Part shown: piece after piece, positions 1-10,504 of the stretch | How the letters are laid out: each line of letters starts with the position of its first letter | Numbering within the stretch: position 1 is the first letter of the stretch | Assembly: GCA_001970955.1 (NCBI GenBank) | Contig: MPUH01000187.1 | Location: forward strand, 23,226-87,225 | Source: Stentor coeruleus | Taxonomy: Eukaryota; Ciliophora; Heterotrichea; Heterotrichida; Stentoridae | Reading direction: 5' to 3' | Length of the DNA stretch: 64,000 nucleotides | Position numbers and translations under genes: made by a program | The notes under the pieces: generated by a model | What the model saw: only the letters and a program-made list of their open reading frames with translations | Databases searched by the model: none | Told to the model about the DNA's origin: nothing

Positions 1-726
1 CAATTTGTTATCCTATTATCTAATAATAAGATTTTACTTTTTATTGTGCTAAACTAGAAGTTCATCAGCTTTTTGGATTATTTTCTTTAAAAGATGAATT
101 TATGACTATAAAATGTGGAGAATGTGTTTTGGTTATATCAAGAAGTTAAAGTAATATGCATGCAGATTTTATATTGCTAATAAGGGGTACAAGTTTTAAT
201 ATGAATTGTCCTACTTTGAAATTTTTGACCTTCATGTGGATTATATTAGAAAATCAATGGGTTCCTTGAGATTCCACAGCACGTGCATAATGATAATTAT
301 AGATACACTCTTAAAACCTAAAATACTCAAAGCAGTATTTAATCATTTGATTCAGATTGAATGATGATACTTATAAATAACATAATAAATATAAGTTTAG
401 ATTCTTAAATTTAAAAGCTATAATCATAAAACGTAAAAGCTTTAAACTTAACAAATATCTTAACTTAATCACTTAGAAACACTGGGATCATATTTAAACA
501 ACAAAAACAAAAAAAATCTGAAAATCCTCACACTATAAAAAAATCACAAAACCAATCAGAACCATAAGCAAAAAATAAACCCAATCTTCAAAGCATTATC
601 TCAAATCATAAGCCTATAAAATCATCAATAAAATCTTTAACTATATAAACCCAAAAAATATTTAAATCTAATTCCCCAAATATCCAGCTAAATCTCATCT
701 TCCTTTTTCTCTACAAGCATTTAAAT
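1..726. other. Spacer upstream of the myotubularin gene, with a possible coding remnant
   Basis: No intact gene is visible. From about 290 to 726 the plus strand is rich in A and C and poor in G, as is usual just upstream of plus-strand genes in this window. The first 280 bases read like broken coding sequence in several plus frames (for example residues YELSYFEIFDLHVDYIRK after a TAA near 205), but the frames change and I cannot name a family. It may be the decayed end of a gene beginning outside the window. Confidence 0.4.
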
Positions 727-825
727 CCATATTAATATATGGTTTGGGTTCGTATTTTAGGTTTAAAAAGCTTTGNCCATATTAATATATGGTTTGGGTT
801 CGTATTTTAGGTTTAAAAAGCTTTG
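727..825. repeat. Duplicated contig end around n at 776 (assembly artefact)
   Basis: Positions 727-775 and 777-825 are the same 49 bases, separated by a single n at 776. This is an unmerged overlap of two contigs. The copy contains the ATG of the myotubularin gene, so that start codon appears twice. Confidence 0.9.
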
Positions 826-2804
826 AAAAGTTCTCAGCAACAGCAGCCACAACCTATTCAAACTCAGGCCTTGGGTATATATCCATAGACCCAAATACAA
901 AATTCCAAATCTTTCATATAAAGCCAAAAACCTTCAACATCCCCAACAAAAAACAAAAGTTCTACACAGTTTATATTCGATCAGAAACCCAAGAAGGCCT
1001 CGTTCCAAGCCACATCTTAAAAATCCAACGTCAAAAAATCGACACTGTTGATGTCTGCGAAATGGACATAAAACTCCAAGTAAAAATCGACAACAATCAA
1101 ACTTCCCTTATAAAACCATCATATACAAATGCAAATAGCGCAAAAACTGATTTTATAACAGAAGTCCCAAATGGTAGTAAAATTAGCATAGTAATCAAAT
1201 CTGGAAATGAAAATATTGGTTTTACAAACATTGACCCAAAAGATATATTAATGCATTCAGAAAATGATACAAATACAACAATAGATATTGAAATATATAC
1301 ACAAAGTTTTAAAGTCCATTATTTAGTAGTTACTATGTGTATTGGGGTTAATGAAGAAGAACTTGACTGTTTTACTAATAGTAGATCTTTTATGAGAATT
1401 AATAGTAAATCTAATGATAGTGTTGTTTTACAAGAAAAAGTTACTATGGTAATGGGAAATTTAAATGTCCCAGGTACGATAATCATAACTCCTTTTAAAG
1501 CATTTTTTTCACCTGAAACTTTTTTCCACTCTGACTGTTTTAATTTCCCTTTAATGTGCATAAAAACTATAAAACTCCTTCCAAGAAGTTTGTCTATATT
1601 ACTAAAAGACCTAAGGCATATTGAGATATTAGCCGATGATATAAAAAGCATTAACGATGTTATTTGTGAACATACAACAAATGCTCTTGAAAAAGCTATT
1701 TTATATCATGTTTCCATAAACCAGGGTCTTATGAATACCCAGCCATATGATGAACCTTATATAATAAGCCAAGAATTTTCAAGATTATCAGGTGAAGGGT
1801 TTAGAATATCATACATAAATGCTGACTATCGATTATGTGAATCCTATCCTTGTTTATTGTTTTTCCCAGCACATATTTCAGATGCTGTAGTATCAAAAGT
1901 ATCTGAATTTCGTAGTAGAGAACGAGTACCAGCTATAACTTGGTGTCGAGGTTCAACAGCTCTTTATAGATCAAGTCAACCAAAATTAGGTCTAGGCAAA
2001 CGAAGTTCAGATGATGAGAATTTTTTTTCAATGGCAAAAATTCGTTATGTAATCGATGCTCGTCCTGGAATGAATGCAAAAGCTAATCGTCTTAAAGGTA
2101 AAGGTTATGAATTAGAAGACAATTACCCAATCAAACTTAAATTTATGGATATTCAAAACATCCATCATGTAACAAGAAGTTTTGAAGCACTTATTGACCT
2201 TGGGAATAGAAAAGGTGATCTTTGGCAAGTTTTAGCTGATTCTAAATGGATGAGTCATATAAACCTTATACTTGATGCATCTTTATGTACAGCTAATCAT
2301 CTTATATATGAAAAAGCTAGTGTTCTTGTACATTGTTCTGATGGTTGGGATAGGACTTCACAGATATGTGCATTAAGTCAAGTACTTATTGACCCTTTTT
2401 ATAGAACTTTTACAGGTTTTAGGGTGTTGGTGGCTAAAGATTGGTTTGCTTTTGGGCATAAGTTTTATGATAGAACTTTTGGTAATGATTATTCACCGAT
2501 ATTTTTACTTTTTTTGGATTGTATGTTTCAGATTATTGTTCAGATACCTGAGGAATTTGAATATAATACGGAATTTATGAGTTATATTGCGGATTGTAGT
2601 GTTAGTGGACTTTGTGGAGAGTTTTTAGCTAATTGTGAAAAGGATAGGAATGATGTGTTTTTAAGGACGGCGTCGGTTTGGAATTTTGATTGGAGAAAGT
2701 ATAGGAATTTGGATTATGCTCCTGGGGAACATAAAGTTTTACCTGTTAGTTGCAAAGCTCAGGATTTGAGGCTTTGGGAGTTTTTTATAAGGTATTATGA
2801 ATAA
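789..2804 (+). CDS. Myotubularin-family phosphoinositide phosphatase
   Basis: 671 residues. Myotubularins remove the 3-phosphate from PI3P and PI(3,5)P2 on endosomal membranes. The catalytic loop CSDGWDRT is present, with Cys516 and Arg522 of the C-x5-R motif, so the enzyme looks active rather than a dead paralogue. Upstream, the family motif around WCRGSTALYRSSQPKLG (about residues 385-410) is also present. The first 200 residues would hold the PH-GRAM region but are weakly conserved. There is no obvious C-terminal coiled coil or FYVE domain, so it is a short myotubularin. The start is the ATG just after the n join at 776; the same ATG lies in the left copy, so the N terminus is reasonably safe. 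The gene stops with TAA. Confidence 0.93.
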   Translation: MVWVRILGLKSFEKFSATAATTYSNSGLGYISIDPNTKFQIFHIKPKTFNIPNKKQKFYTVYIRSETQEGLVPSHILKIQRQKIDTVDVCEMDIKLQVKIDNNQTSLIKPSYTNANSAKTDFITEVPNGSKISIVIKSGNENIGFTNIDPKDILMHSENDTNTTIDIEIYTQSFKVHYLVVTMCIGVNEEELDCFTNSRSFMRINSKSNDSVVLQEKVTMVMGNLNVPGTIIITPFKAFFSPETFFHSDCFNFPLMCIKTIKLLPRSLSILLKDLRHIEILADDIKSINDVICEHTTNALEKAILYHVSINQGLMNTQPYDEPYIISQEFSRLSGEGFRISYINADYRLCESYPCLLFFPAHISDAVVSKVSEFRSRERVPAITWCRGSTALYRSSQPKLGLGKRSSDDENFFSMAKIRYVIDARPGMNAKANRLKGKGYELEDNYPIKLKFMDIQNIHHVTRSFEALIDLGNRKGDLWQVLADSKWMSHINLILDASLCTANHLIYEKASVLVHCSDGWDRTSQICALSQVLIDPFYRTFTGFRVLVAKDWFAFGHKFYDRTFGNDYSPIFLLFLDCMFQIIVQIPEEFEYNTEFMSYIADCSVSGLCGEFLANCEKDRNDVFLRTASVWNFDWRKYRNLDYAPGEHKVLPVSCKAQDLRLWEFFIRYYE

Positions 2805-3389
2805 GATAGAATATTATAAGTTGTTATAAGGATAAATTGTGGGGTGAAAAGGTTGATTAGTATTAGTTTGCTGAAAGTTTGTATGGTTTTTATATAGTTT
2901 TGCTTATATAGAATAAATTTAGAGTATTTTATGAGTTAATTGGTTTTTGGAGTTATTGATATATGGTTTTTAGGTAGAGTTTATGGTATGTGTTATTTTA
3001 TGGGAATTTTATAATGAATAATTATTATGTGTTATGAAGTTAGAGATAAACTTTTGAGTTTGTTAGACAAAGTACCTAAGGATTANAGAGATAAACTTTT
3101 GAGTTTGTTAGACAAAGTACCTAAGGATTAAGAATTAGGGATTTTATTTAATTTTTTTATATAAGATGCTATTTGAGCACATGAAAAAATCATGGTCTTT
3201 TATGTTGTTATAAAATAATAATCTTCTCAGCTGAAAAACTGAATTTTTTACAATCAAAGTTTATCATTTATAAAAAAAAACAATAAAAATTTCTCTATAT
3301 TAATACTAAAATCCTTCTAAAACATAAAACTTTATAAATACAATCATATGTTAAAATTATACTTCATACCAAATAATTATACTATTTTA
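2805..3389. other. Spacer between two convergent genes, with contig-overlap duplicate
   Basis: This lies between the 3' ends of the myotubularin and GPCR-PIPK genes. The left half is G/T-rich on the plus strand. A 44-base sequence (3042-3085) is repeated after the n at 3086 (3087-3130), which is an unmerged contig overlap. I see no gene or RNA gene. Confidence 0.6.
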
Positions 3390-5357
3390 TTATTCAATTT
3401 TGATTTCTAAACACTCAAACACAAAAATATCTTTAGCTAGTTGTAAAAATCTATCTCTGTACATATCCGGAGGTATACATGAGTAATTCGATTTTTTATC
3501 ATTTTTAAAAGTATTCAAAGTTGTTTCAAGTCTTTTTCTTGTAGAATAATTTTGCAAGAAATCAATAATTCCTAAAATCCCAATCAGTTCTCCAGACCGA
3601 AAACAATTATTTGAATGTAAAAGACTATTACGACAATTGTTTGATTCTTCAAGAAGTAGTAGCATTGAGTAATCCATTATCTCATAAGCTTCAAGAAGTT
3701 TAGTATCAAGTTCAAGACTATTAAGTATCTCAGAACCTTCAATATTTTCAATATCAAGTTGTTTAAAAGCATTTTCAAAATCAATATCTTTATATACTTT
3801 TCCTCTTGGCATAACTCTATAATTTGGATAAGCTGTATAAGTTGACCTACGCTCATGCTTGCTACCTTTTAAATCAAAATTCAAAGGGCTTGTAAAAAAT
3901 CTTGATAGATTTTCCATTATAATCAAAATAATTGGATGGGATTTGTTTATGATTATCTTGAAAACCCCGAATATCCTCGCAAGATAAGATCGACTTTTTT
4001 CTGAAATCCTTGCACTATAATCTTTTGCCATTGACTGAAGGATTTCAAGTTCTTCAGAATTAATTGACTTTATAATAAACTGATTATCCTTTGTGAAATA
4101 AAAAAACGCTTCGCTTTTCCCTCCAACACTTTTACACCTGCTTTCTATATCTTTAATATTATCTTTTATGTTAAATGAACTGTTTAACTAATACTTTATA
4201 AAATCCCTATATCCAATCCCGCTTTGTTGCATAACAACTTTAAAATACTCAGGCAAATAATGCTTTATATAAATTTTCTTATCTTTATTCGGGTATAAGT
4301 TAAATTGAAGTTTATGAGATTTCCCATCTTTTATAGCTTTGATATCTTTTTCTGAGCCAGCACAATATGAAAAATATTTACAAAAACCGATCAAAATATC
4401 AGCAGCAGCCTAAGTAATAATTACAGTACAAGTCATATTATCAAATAGCATTGAATAATCACCTGAAAAGTTTAATTGTGAAAAAAGAAGTCTTTCTGGG
4501 CTCATCGTAGATATAATATTAGAATTTGCTAAGTTTCTATAGTTACTATTTCTGAATGATTTAGTAAGTTTGTAAAAAGACCGAATGATTTTTTTAAGTA
4601 TTCCTTTTTGTGAGATTCTTGCAAGGAATACAAACAAACCTGAAGGGCCTCCAACAACAATAGTAATCTAAATATGAATTACCTCATCTAACATAGATAT
4701 ATGTGGAATTCCAAAACCTTTATAGTTTAAACCATGGGCCATAGCATTCATTCCCCAACATAAACTAAATGCAAAAACAACATAATTGTGATGTTTTAAA
4801 TGCTTAGCATGGACATTAGTTCTTGAAGCCCGAAGAGTATAAAAGCATATATACCAGCAAATAGGAAAATGTATAAAAAGTGGTAGGAAAATAATCAACT
4901 CATAAGGACTCGTATTTTCAACAAGACAAGTACCAGTTAAAGAGCTACCATTATTATTTTTCACTGAAATCAGTATACAAAACATAATAAAACTAGACAG
5001 ATGGCATGAAATATGATAAAAAATCAGTCTTTTTTTATATTTGCAGTTAAGTGGATCACGAATTTTCTTTAGTATTTCAAGTGAAAGGGATAGTATGTAA
5101 TTCCAACTCAGATAATAGAAATATACAAATAAAGCTCCAAGTGCTTGGCAGAAGAAATTTAATGAGTTATGAATAGAAGGGATTCCTGTAATCCAATGAA
5201 GGTCAAGAATTATTTGTGATACGCACTGCCAGAAAATCATAATTTCAGGGTGTTTCTTCATTTTCTTCACTCGGAAAAAACCGTAGATGAGGATAATCTG
5301 ACATATAAATGATATAGGCGCTAGGACTGCATAGGATAGAGTAGATAACTGGACCAT
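3390..5357 (-). CDS. Seven-pass receptor fused to phosphatidylinositol phosphate kinase (GPCR-PIPK)
   Basis: Four exons: 5357-4683, 4667-4425, 4409-4195 and 4179-3390, giving 640 residues once three 15-nt introns are removed. Residues 1 to about 260 are hydrophobic with about seven membrane segments; the first cytoplasmic loop has KKMKKHP, like the basic-HP motif of known GPCR-PIPKs. From about residue 385 a PIP kinase domain follows: GGKSEAFFYFTKDNQFII resembles the PIPK N-lobe, MDYSMLLL (about 544) is the hallmark MDYSLL motif, and PPDMYRDRFL lies near the C terminus. Known members are RpkA of Dictyostelium and the oomycete GPCR-PIPKs. The likely product is PI(4,5)P2 made in response to an unknown ligand. 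The lysine in FIIKSI is the candidate ATP-binding residue; a canonical activation loop is not obvious to me. Confidence 0.88.
4180..4194 (-). other. 15-nt intron 3 of GPCR-PIPK
   Basis: GTATTAGTTAAACAG on the coding strand. Removing it joins RDFIN to SFNIKDNIKD and leads straight into the PIP kinase N-lobe. Confidence 0.9.
4410..4424 (-). other. 15-nt intron 2 of GPCR-PIPK
   Basis: GTAATTATTACTTAG on the coding strand. Removing it deletes an in-frame TAG and joins MTCT to AAADILIGF. Confidence 0.92.
4668..4682 (-). other. 15-nt intron 1 of GPCR-PIPK
   Basis: GTAATTCATATTTAG on the coding strand. Removing it deletes an in-frame TAG and joins LDE to ITIVVGGPSG in one frame. Confidence 0.92.
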
Positions 5358-6111
5358 TTAATTATATTGAGTATAGTTATAAGATTATTTTATGAGAATA
5401 AAGAGTATGGGGAATATAAGAGTTTTTATTAGATGAATCAAGGGTATATTTATTTGTGGTTTTAGATTTTATATGTTGATTACAGAAGCATATAACTTTT
5501 TCATATTTAGGGAAATAGGATAAAAAATTTCCCTTGATTTGGGAGATGAAGTAGGAAAGGGTGGATGTAGTTTTTTTTTTTTTTGAGGAATTATGTTGTT
5601 AGAGTATTAAAGGAGTAGTTTGATATGGAAATTTGGTTTGTGGCTATTTAGCAATATGTAAAGGAGAAATAATTAAATTGTTGTAGGATGGTTATGATAA
5701 TTATAAAGATATTATGATATTAGTAGGATTAGGTGGGTGAATAAGAATTTGGTTTTATTTTATAGGAAATTATTATGTGTATGGATATATAAAGCTGTTT
5801 ATGTATGATATTTAAAATTTGGTTTTATGTTGTGAGTTAAAATGCTTTTGATAGGAAAAGTTGTATTTTTTTTTTGGGTGAAGTACTTGAGAATTTTTAT
5901 TAAGTTGAATTTTTGTGTTAGGTTTTTGAAATTTGTGAATTCAATGATATGAGTTTATAAATAACTTTTTCTTACAATTTTCCTTCTCCGTAGCTAATTT
6001 TTATTTTGTTTACAAATATATTTTTCACAAAAAACTGCTTTACTCGGCAAAAGAAAATAAAAACTATCTGATTAATTAGTTGCGATCCTAAAAGACTAAA
6101 TACGAAATAGT
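5358..6111. other. Spacer upstream of GPCR-PIPK
   Basis: The part next to the receptor start (5358-5950) is G/T-rich on the plus strand, that is A/C-rich on the coding strand of the minus gene, as seen upstream of other genes here. Homopolymer T runs occur at about 5571 and 5866. I see no gene. Confidence 0.5.
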
Positions 6112-6375
6112 TAGGAATTTGTAAAAGCACTGCGAGTTTTGGTTAGAAATTTTAAAACTTTTAAAGATCTTCATTTAAATATCAAGTAAGGAGTAGTTTT
6201 CCTATTTCCTTCAGTTCTAGGATTTCCCAAACATAAATAAACTGAATTCTTTTTATTTGTATCGTGGTCTTTTAATGTTCCTAACTCAATGTCGATAATT
6301 TTAATTATTTTTTCTCTTAAATAATCGTCTATATCCTAGTACCCTTCATAATAAGTTAATTTACAATCTCACATG
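6112..6375 (-). pseudogene. Unidentified decayed coding fragment
   Basis: On the minus strand one frame reads like protein for about 60 codons (core residues DDYLREKIIKIIDIELG and VYLCLGNPRTEGNRKT) but is broken by a TAG upstream of the core and then by TGA, TAA and TAG. The composition resembles the true genes, not the spacers. I do not recognise the family. It could also be an exon of a gene with undetected introns. Confidence 0.4.
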
Positions 6376-6562
6376 CTTAACAACTTTCAAACAATTTGAC
6401 TATATTTTATTATCATCCTTTTTGAAATAAATCTTAAAAATATTCAATAAAATTTACATAAAATAAACTTATCATTAATCATATCCTTAATCCAAATCAA
6501 AAACCAATAATACAATTGGCCTTTTAATCTAATTTTCAATACAGTGACAAAAAAGTTGACAT

Positions 6563-6667
6563 TTTACAAAACATATAAATAAATGCAATTCTCTGATATG
6601 CATGGATTTGCAGTNTTTACAAAACATATAAATAAATGCAATTCTCTGATATGCATGGATTTGCAGT
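6563..6667. repeat. Duplicated contig end around n at 6615 (assembly artefact)
   Basis: Bases 6563-6614 and 6616-6667 are the same 52-base sequence around a single n. Both copies hold the start codon of the next gene. Confidence 0.9.
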
Positions 6668-7133
6668 GAAAAATAGAAAAGTCTTACAGAAAAAATATAT
6701 CGACATATCCTATATGCCAGAGATAATCTCCAAACAAGAATCTCAGTTGACCCTTAAAGAAAAATCTAAGTCTAATATACTGAAAAAAGCTTTTCATAGT
6801 GAACAAAATGAGGAAAAACGTAAACTTGATGAACAAAAATACTGCAAAGAAAGCTTAAAACTTCCATTAGTCCATAGCCCAAAAAACTCTTTTTTATTAG
6901 TGAAGCCTAAAATTTTTAGGCAGGATGACACAGGCGATAGAAAATTAACTCCTGAAATATATAAAAATATGATTAAAGGCAAAAATATATCAGAAGGAAA
7001 TATTGAAAAACTTGATAGGTTAAAAATCAATTCTGAACCTTTAATTAAAAAGGGAATGCAAGGGTATAAGTATTCTGTGTTAAATACAAATAGGCAGATT
7101 GTCAAAAATAGATATAAAAAGAATTACCTTTAA
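6636..7133 (+). CDS. Small basic hypothetical protein
   Basis: 165 residues, lysine-rich and hydrophilic, with no membrane segment or recognisable domain. The ATG lies in a duplicated contig end (copies at 6583 and 6636), so the start is supported twice. A/C-rich sequence precedes it and a T-rich tract (7182-7190) follows the TAA, matching the pattern of the accepted genes here. No function is proposed. It is probably a real lineage-specific gene, because the frame is the only long one in this interval and has gene-like codon use. Confidence 0.6.
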   Translation: MQFSDMHGFAVKNRKVLQKKYIDISYMPEIISKQESQLTLKEKSKSNILKKAFHSEQNEEKRKLDEQKYCKESLKLPLVHSPKNSFLLVKPKIFRQDDTGDRKLTPEIYKNMIKGKNISEGNIEKLDRLKINSEPLIKKGMQGYKYSVLNTNRQIVKNRYKKNYL

Positions 7134-7354
7134 AGAAGAAAACTTATAGTTAAACAAGTGAAATTTTATAGAATAATAAATTTTTTTTTTTGGGTTTTTG
7201 TTATGATAAGGTAAAATATTTTGTGTATTATTCCTAGTTTTTGATAATCTTTATATTATTACTGAGAAAAATTAAAACTTGATAATGGAGAATTTTTTAA
7301 GGAAAATACACAAAGAATACCCTGCTTTTTTATTATAATAACAACTAATTATAA

Positions 7355-8143
7355 ATGTCGAATATTAGAAACCTTATGGAATTATACTCATCAAAACCTT
7401 CAGACAAAAGCTTAGAATCCTACAAACAAAAGCTCCTAAACCGGAAAACATCCTTAAACCCTATATTCAAACAAACAGAAAAACCAGAAAATTGGGTCGG
7501 GTACTCCAGTTCATCTCCAAGCGAGCGTCTAGACTCCGAAAGCGAAAACGAAGAAAAATCTGAAAACTACGTAGAAAAACTTTCTAAAGGTATAGTAATT
7601 GATGAAAATACAAGAAAAGTTAAATCAAAAGAATATAAATCAAGTGAAGATATAAAATGGTTAGGAATCAAACCTACCCATATAGAATCTCATTCTTTAG
7701 CACCAATAGATAATCCAAAAACTATATATAGAGATTCAAAAGGAGTAATTATTGATGAAAATGCTGAGAAAAAAAAAAATCCTAATGAAGAAAGATTAAA
7801 AAAATGGGCAGGTGGAGAAGTTCAAATTGCCGCGAGGAAACAAATGGAAGATATGATCGAAAAAGAAAAAACTTTACCTTTTGCAAGACATGATATCGAT
7901 GATGAGTTTAAATTAGAATTGAAAAAAAGGACAAGATTTGGTGACCCGCTTGCTAATTTTGCAATAGAAGATTCTGTAAAAAAACAGAAATTCATGTGGG
8001 AAAACAGATTCAACATCGCTCCAGGTAAAATGTGGGATGGAGTCGATAGGACTAATGGATTTGAAGAACGCTGGCTAGCAAAACAAGGACGGAAAGTATG
8101 GGAAAATTCTGTTGCTTACAAGACATTTGCTAGTGAACTATAA
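7355..8143 (+). CDS. BUD13: BUD13-like pre-mRNA splicing factor (RES complex)
   Basis: 262 residues, close to the yeast protein in length. The C-terminal third carries the Bud13 family signature: [20 protein letters not shown] (about 215-234) followed by a WLAKQ segment; [12 protein letters not shown] matches the central YRD region. BUD13, with Pml1 and Snu17, forms the RES complex of the activated spliceosome and supports splicing and nuclear retention of unspliced RNA. Here it would have to act on 15-nt introns. The N terminus is acidic and serine-rich, as in homologues. It ends with TAA, 48 bp from the 3' end of the convergent neighbour. Confidence 0.92.
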   Translation: MSNIRNLMELYSSKPSDKSLESYKQKLLNRKTSLNPIFKQTEKPENWVGYSSSSPSERLDSESENEEKSENYVEKLSKGIVIDENTRKVKSKEYKSSEDIKWLGIKPTHIESHSLAPIDNPKTIYRDSKGVIIDENAEKKKNPNEERLKKWAGGEVQIAARKQMEDMIEKEKTLPFARHDIDDEFKLELKKRTRFGDPLANFAIEDSVKKQKFMWENRFNIAPGKMWDGVDRTNGFEERWLAKQGRKVWENSVAYKTFASEL

Positions 8144-8191
8144 ATTCATAATTATTTTTTAAAAAACATCAAAAATTTCTACAATATTAAC

Positions 8192-9076
8192 TTAGTTATT
8201 CCTACTTTTCGCTGAACTGATTCTATCTTTATTAAATTCTTCTTGAAACAAAATACTACTAAAAGAATTCCCTCTAACATGATAAGCTTTATGAGGTGTA
8301 CAAAGCATATCTTGACTTCTTTTAACACAGCCTATAAGTTCATTTTTTAACATATCAAGTCTATCATTTTCAGATTTTAACTGTTCGACAATAGTATCTT
8401 CATGATTTGTATGATTAAAAGCTTCTTTACAAAAAGATAAAAGGGTTTTTAAAGCTCGAGCATAGTCCATTTTCTTAACTGAATCTTGAAAACTGTGTAA
8501 AGAAGAAAAAGTTATAAAAAGAAGTTCAAGGGATTCTGCTGATTGAATAACGCCAATGAACTCTGAGCATAAACTTTCAAGTTCTATAGACTTGTTTTGA
8601 GGTGAGGCTTGATAAAATTTTGATTTAATAAATTGTTTTGTTCCAAGAATGTCATTAAAATCGCTTTCCTGACTGTAAGTCTGCGAGGCAATAATTTTTT
8701 TTTTCTGCATATCGCGCATAAGTTTCTGATTTCTTTTTTCCAACTGCATAGCATTTTCCCTAAGCTTCGCATTTATCTGTATAATCTCTTCTAAATTCTG
8801 CTGCAAATCCTTAAGCTTACCTACCAAGCTTTNAAGCTTCGCATTTATCTGTATAATCTCTTCTAAATTCTGCTGCAAATCCTTAAGCTTACCTACCAAG
8901 CTTTTATTAACAATTTTGCTTTTCTCAAATTTTTTTTCAAGAACTTTATTTTCAGTCTTCAAATCAGATATCAACATCGTAGCTTTACTTAGTTCATTTT
9001 TTAAATCTTCAATAAACTCATAGTCTTTATATTGAATTCTCTCAATACTTCTATCCGATACTATAAAATTGTCCAT
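8192..9076 (-). CDS. Coiled-coil hypothetical protein (carries an assembly duplication)
   Basis: As given, the frame encodes 294 residues, but 72 bases (71 plus the n at 8833) are a duplicated contig overlap that happens to keep the frame; collapsing it gives 270 residues. Residues about 20-120 are a heptad-type coiled coil (repeated L/E/K-rich stretch), followed by a helical region and a Ser-rich tail. There is no enzymatic motif. The start ATG at 9076 is only 37 bp from the ATG of the divergent gene at 9114, so the two share a very short promoter region. It is probably structural or a scaffold; function unknown. Confidence 0.75.
   Translation of the reverse strand: MDNFIVSDRSIERIQYKDYEFIEDLKNELSKATMLISDLKTENKVLEKKFEKSKIVNKSLVGKLKDLQQNLEEIIQINAKLXSLVGKLKDLQQNLEEIIQINAKLRENAMQLEKRNQKLMRDMQKKKIIASQTYSQESDFNDILGTKQFIKSKFYQASPQNKSIELESLCSEFIGVIQSAESLELLFITFSSLHSFQDSVKKMDYARALKTLLSFCKEAFNHTNHEDTIVEQLKSENDRLDMLKNELIGCVKRSQDMLCTPHKAYHVRGNSFSSILFQEEFNKDRISSAKSRNN
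8762..8904. repeat. Duplicated contig end around n at 8833 (assembly artefact)
   Basis: Bases 8762-8832 and 8834-8904 are the same 71 bases. In the encoded protein this creates an artificial 24-residue repeat. Confidence 0.92.
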
Positions 9077-9113
9077 TTAGTTAATTAATATTTGAAAATT
9101 ATTATATAAAAGC
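9077..9113. promoter_or_regulatory. 37-bp divergent promoter spacer
   Basis: Only 37 bp separate two outward-facing ATG codons (9076 minus, 9114 plus). The spacer is almost pure A/T with a TATATAA-like stretch near 9104-9110. Any promoter elements and both 5' leaders must fit here or inside the neighbouring coding sequence. Confidence 0.6.
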
Positions 9114-10446
9114 ATGTCCTTTGAAGCTGAAACATTACTAAATTTATTAGAAGTTGCTGAAGGTAAAAAGCTATTTAGAGTTACTTTTTTCGTTTACTTT
9201 ACCTTATGAAGTTGTTTTGAAATATGAAGTTATGCGCCAAAAGTCTATGGAAAAAATTGGTTTAACAAGTTCTAGTTCCAAGATATGGAAAATGCAAAGA
9301 GATGTGAATAATAAGATAAGATTAAAAACTAGTAAAAGTCCTGTTGAGGAAGAGAAAGGGCCTGATGAAGTTTTGATAAGGTTAGAGTCAAGTCATGAAG
9401 TGATTATGAAGTATGTTAAATATATTGAAGAAAGACTGATTATGATGAATAAATTATATGCTAAGTCTTATGCACTTGTTGATTCTACACCTGTAAGTCC
9501 CATGAAAATGCCTGCGAAAGTGGAGGAACTTGAGACGATAAGATTCAAAGATATGAATAGGTATAAAGAAATGGAAACTATTGAACTTAAAGTTTTAGAA
9601 CAACTTGCTTCAAGGCATATTCATAAAGAAACAGATCTCCTTGTAATCATAGAAAGGATTAAAGATAAACTATCATACTACGACCGGTCTTTAATAGCTT
9701 TAGAGCAACAAATCGATACAATCCAACTGCAACATCAGTCTAAAGAATCTGAAATGCAAGCTAAACTACAAGAAATCACAATAAAATGTGACCTCCAAAT
9801 GGCAGAGTTCGAAAAATACCGTGGCGCCAAACTTGAATCTTCTGAATACACTGAAATTCTTAAAGAAGAAAACAAAATCCTCTCATATCAAATCTCCCAC
9901 CTTAAAAAGACAATCGACGAACTTGCCTATAATGAAAAAATCATATGTGAAAAATACACAAATGAAATATCCCGGCTCCAAGAAGAAATTGACAGTTACA
10001 ATCGTGCTTTTAAAATACAAGACAACAATGATGACTTATTAGAGGAATGTGAATATTTTAAATCAACTCATAAAAAACATACTGAAATCCTTTTATCCAT
10101 AAGAGAAATAACTCAAAATGTATTCATGAAATATGGGTCAATACAAAGTGAATGGAACGATCCGCATTGGAAATCAGAAATAGAAAACTGTAAAGGAGAA
10201 TATGGGGAAATGCTTGTTGAAATAGAGTTTTTATGTTATATGATTATAAAACTCACTTCAGATAATAATTGGCTTGTTGATAGACTTGCAGAACTAGGGA
10301 GAGAAATACATAAATTAAGAAAAGATGGAAGAAGTCTTACTCCAAATAAAGTTAAAGAAGAAGTTATATCAGATTTAAAAGCTGCTAGTAATGCGTTAAA
10401 AGAATTTGAAGATGCAAGGAATAAACTTATGTCACAGTTTTCCTAA
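9114..10446 (+). CDS. Coiled-coil hypothetical protein
   Basis: Two exons, 9114-9162 and 9179-10446, giving 438 residues. The first exon (MSFEAETLLNLLEVAEE...) is joined by removing a 16-nt intron, GTAAAAAGCTATTTAG. Residues about 145-290 form a long coiled coil, with further helical segments to the C terminus. No catalytic motif is visible. I prefer the ATG at 9114 over one at 9154 because the splice gives a continuous helical N terminus and leaves a spacer of normal A/T composition. It is probably a cytoskeletal or ciliary scaffold protein, but that is only inferred from composition. Confidence 0.78.
9163..9178 (+). other. 16-nt intron in coiled-coil gene
   Basis: GTAAAAAGCTATTTAG. It has the same layout as the 15-nt introns (A six bases before the end, TAG at the end) plus one base. 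Confidence 0.75.
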
Positions 10447-10504
10447 TGGGTTTTTATATAATTATATTAGAATAAAATGTGATAAATAATGAGTCATAAT
10501 AAAT

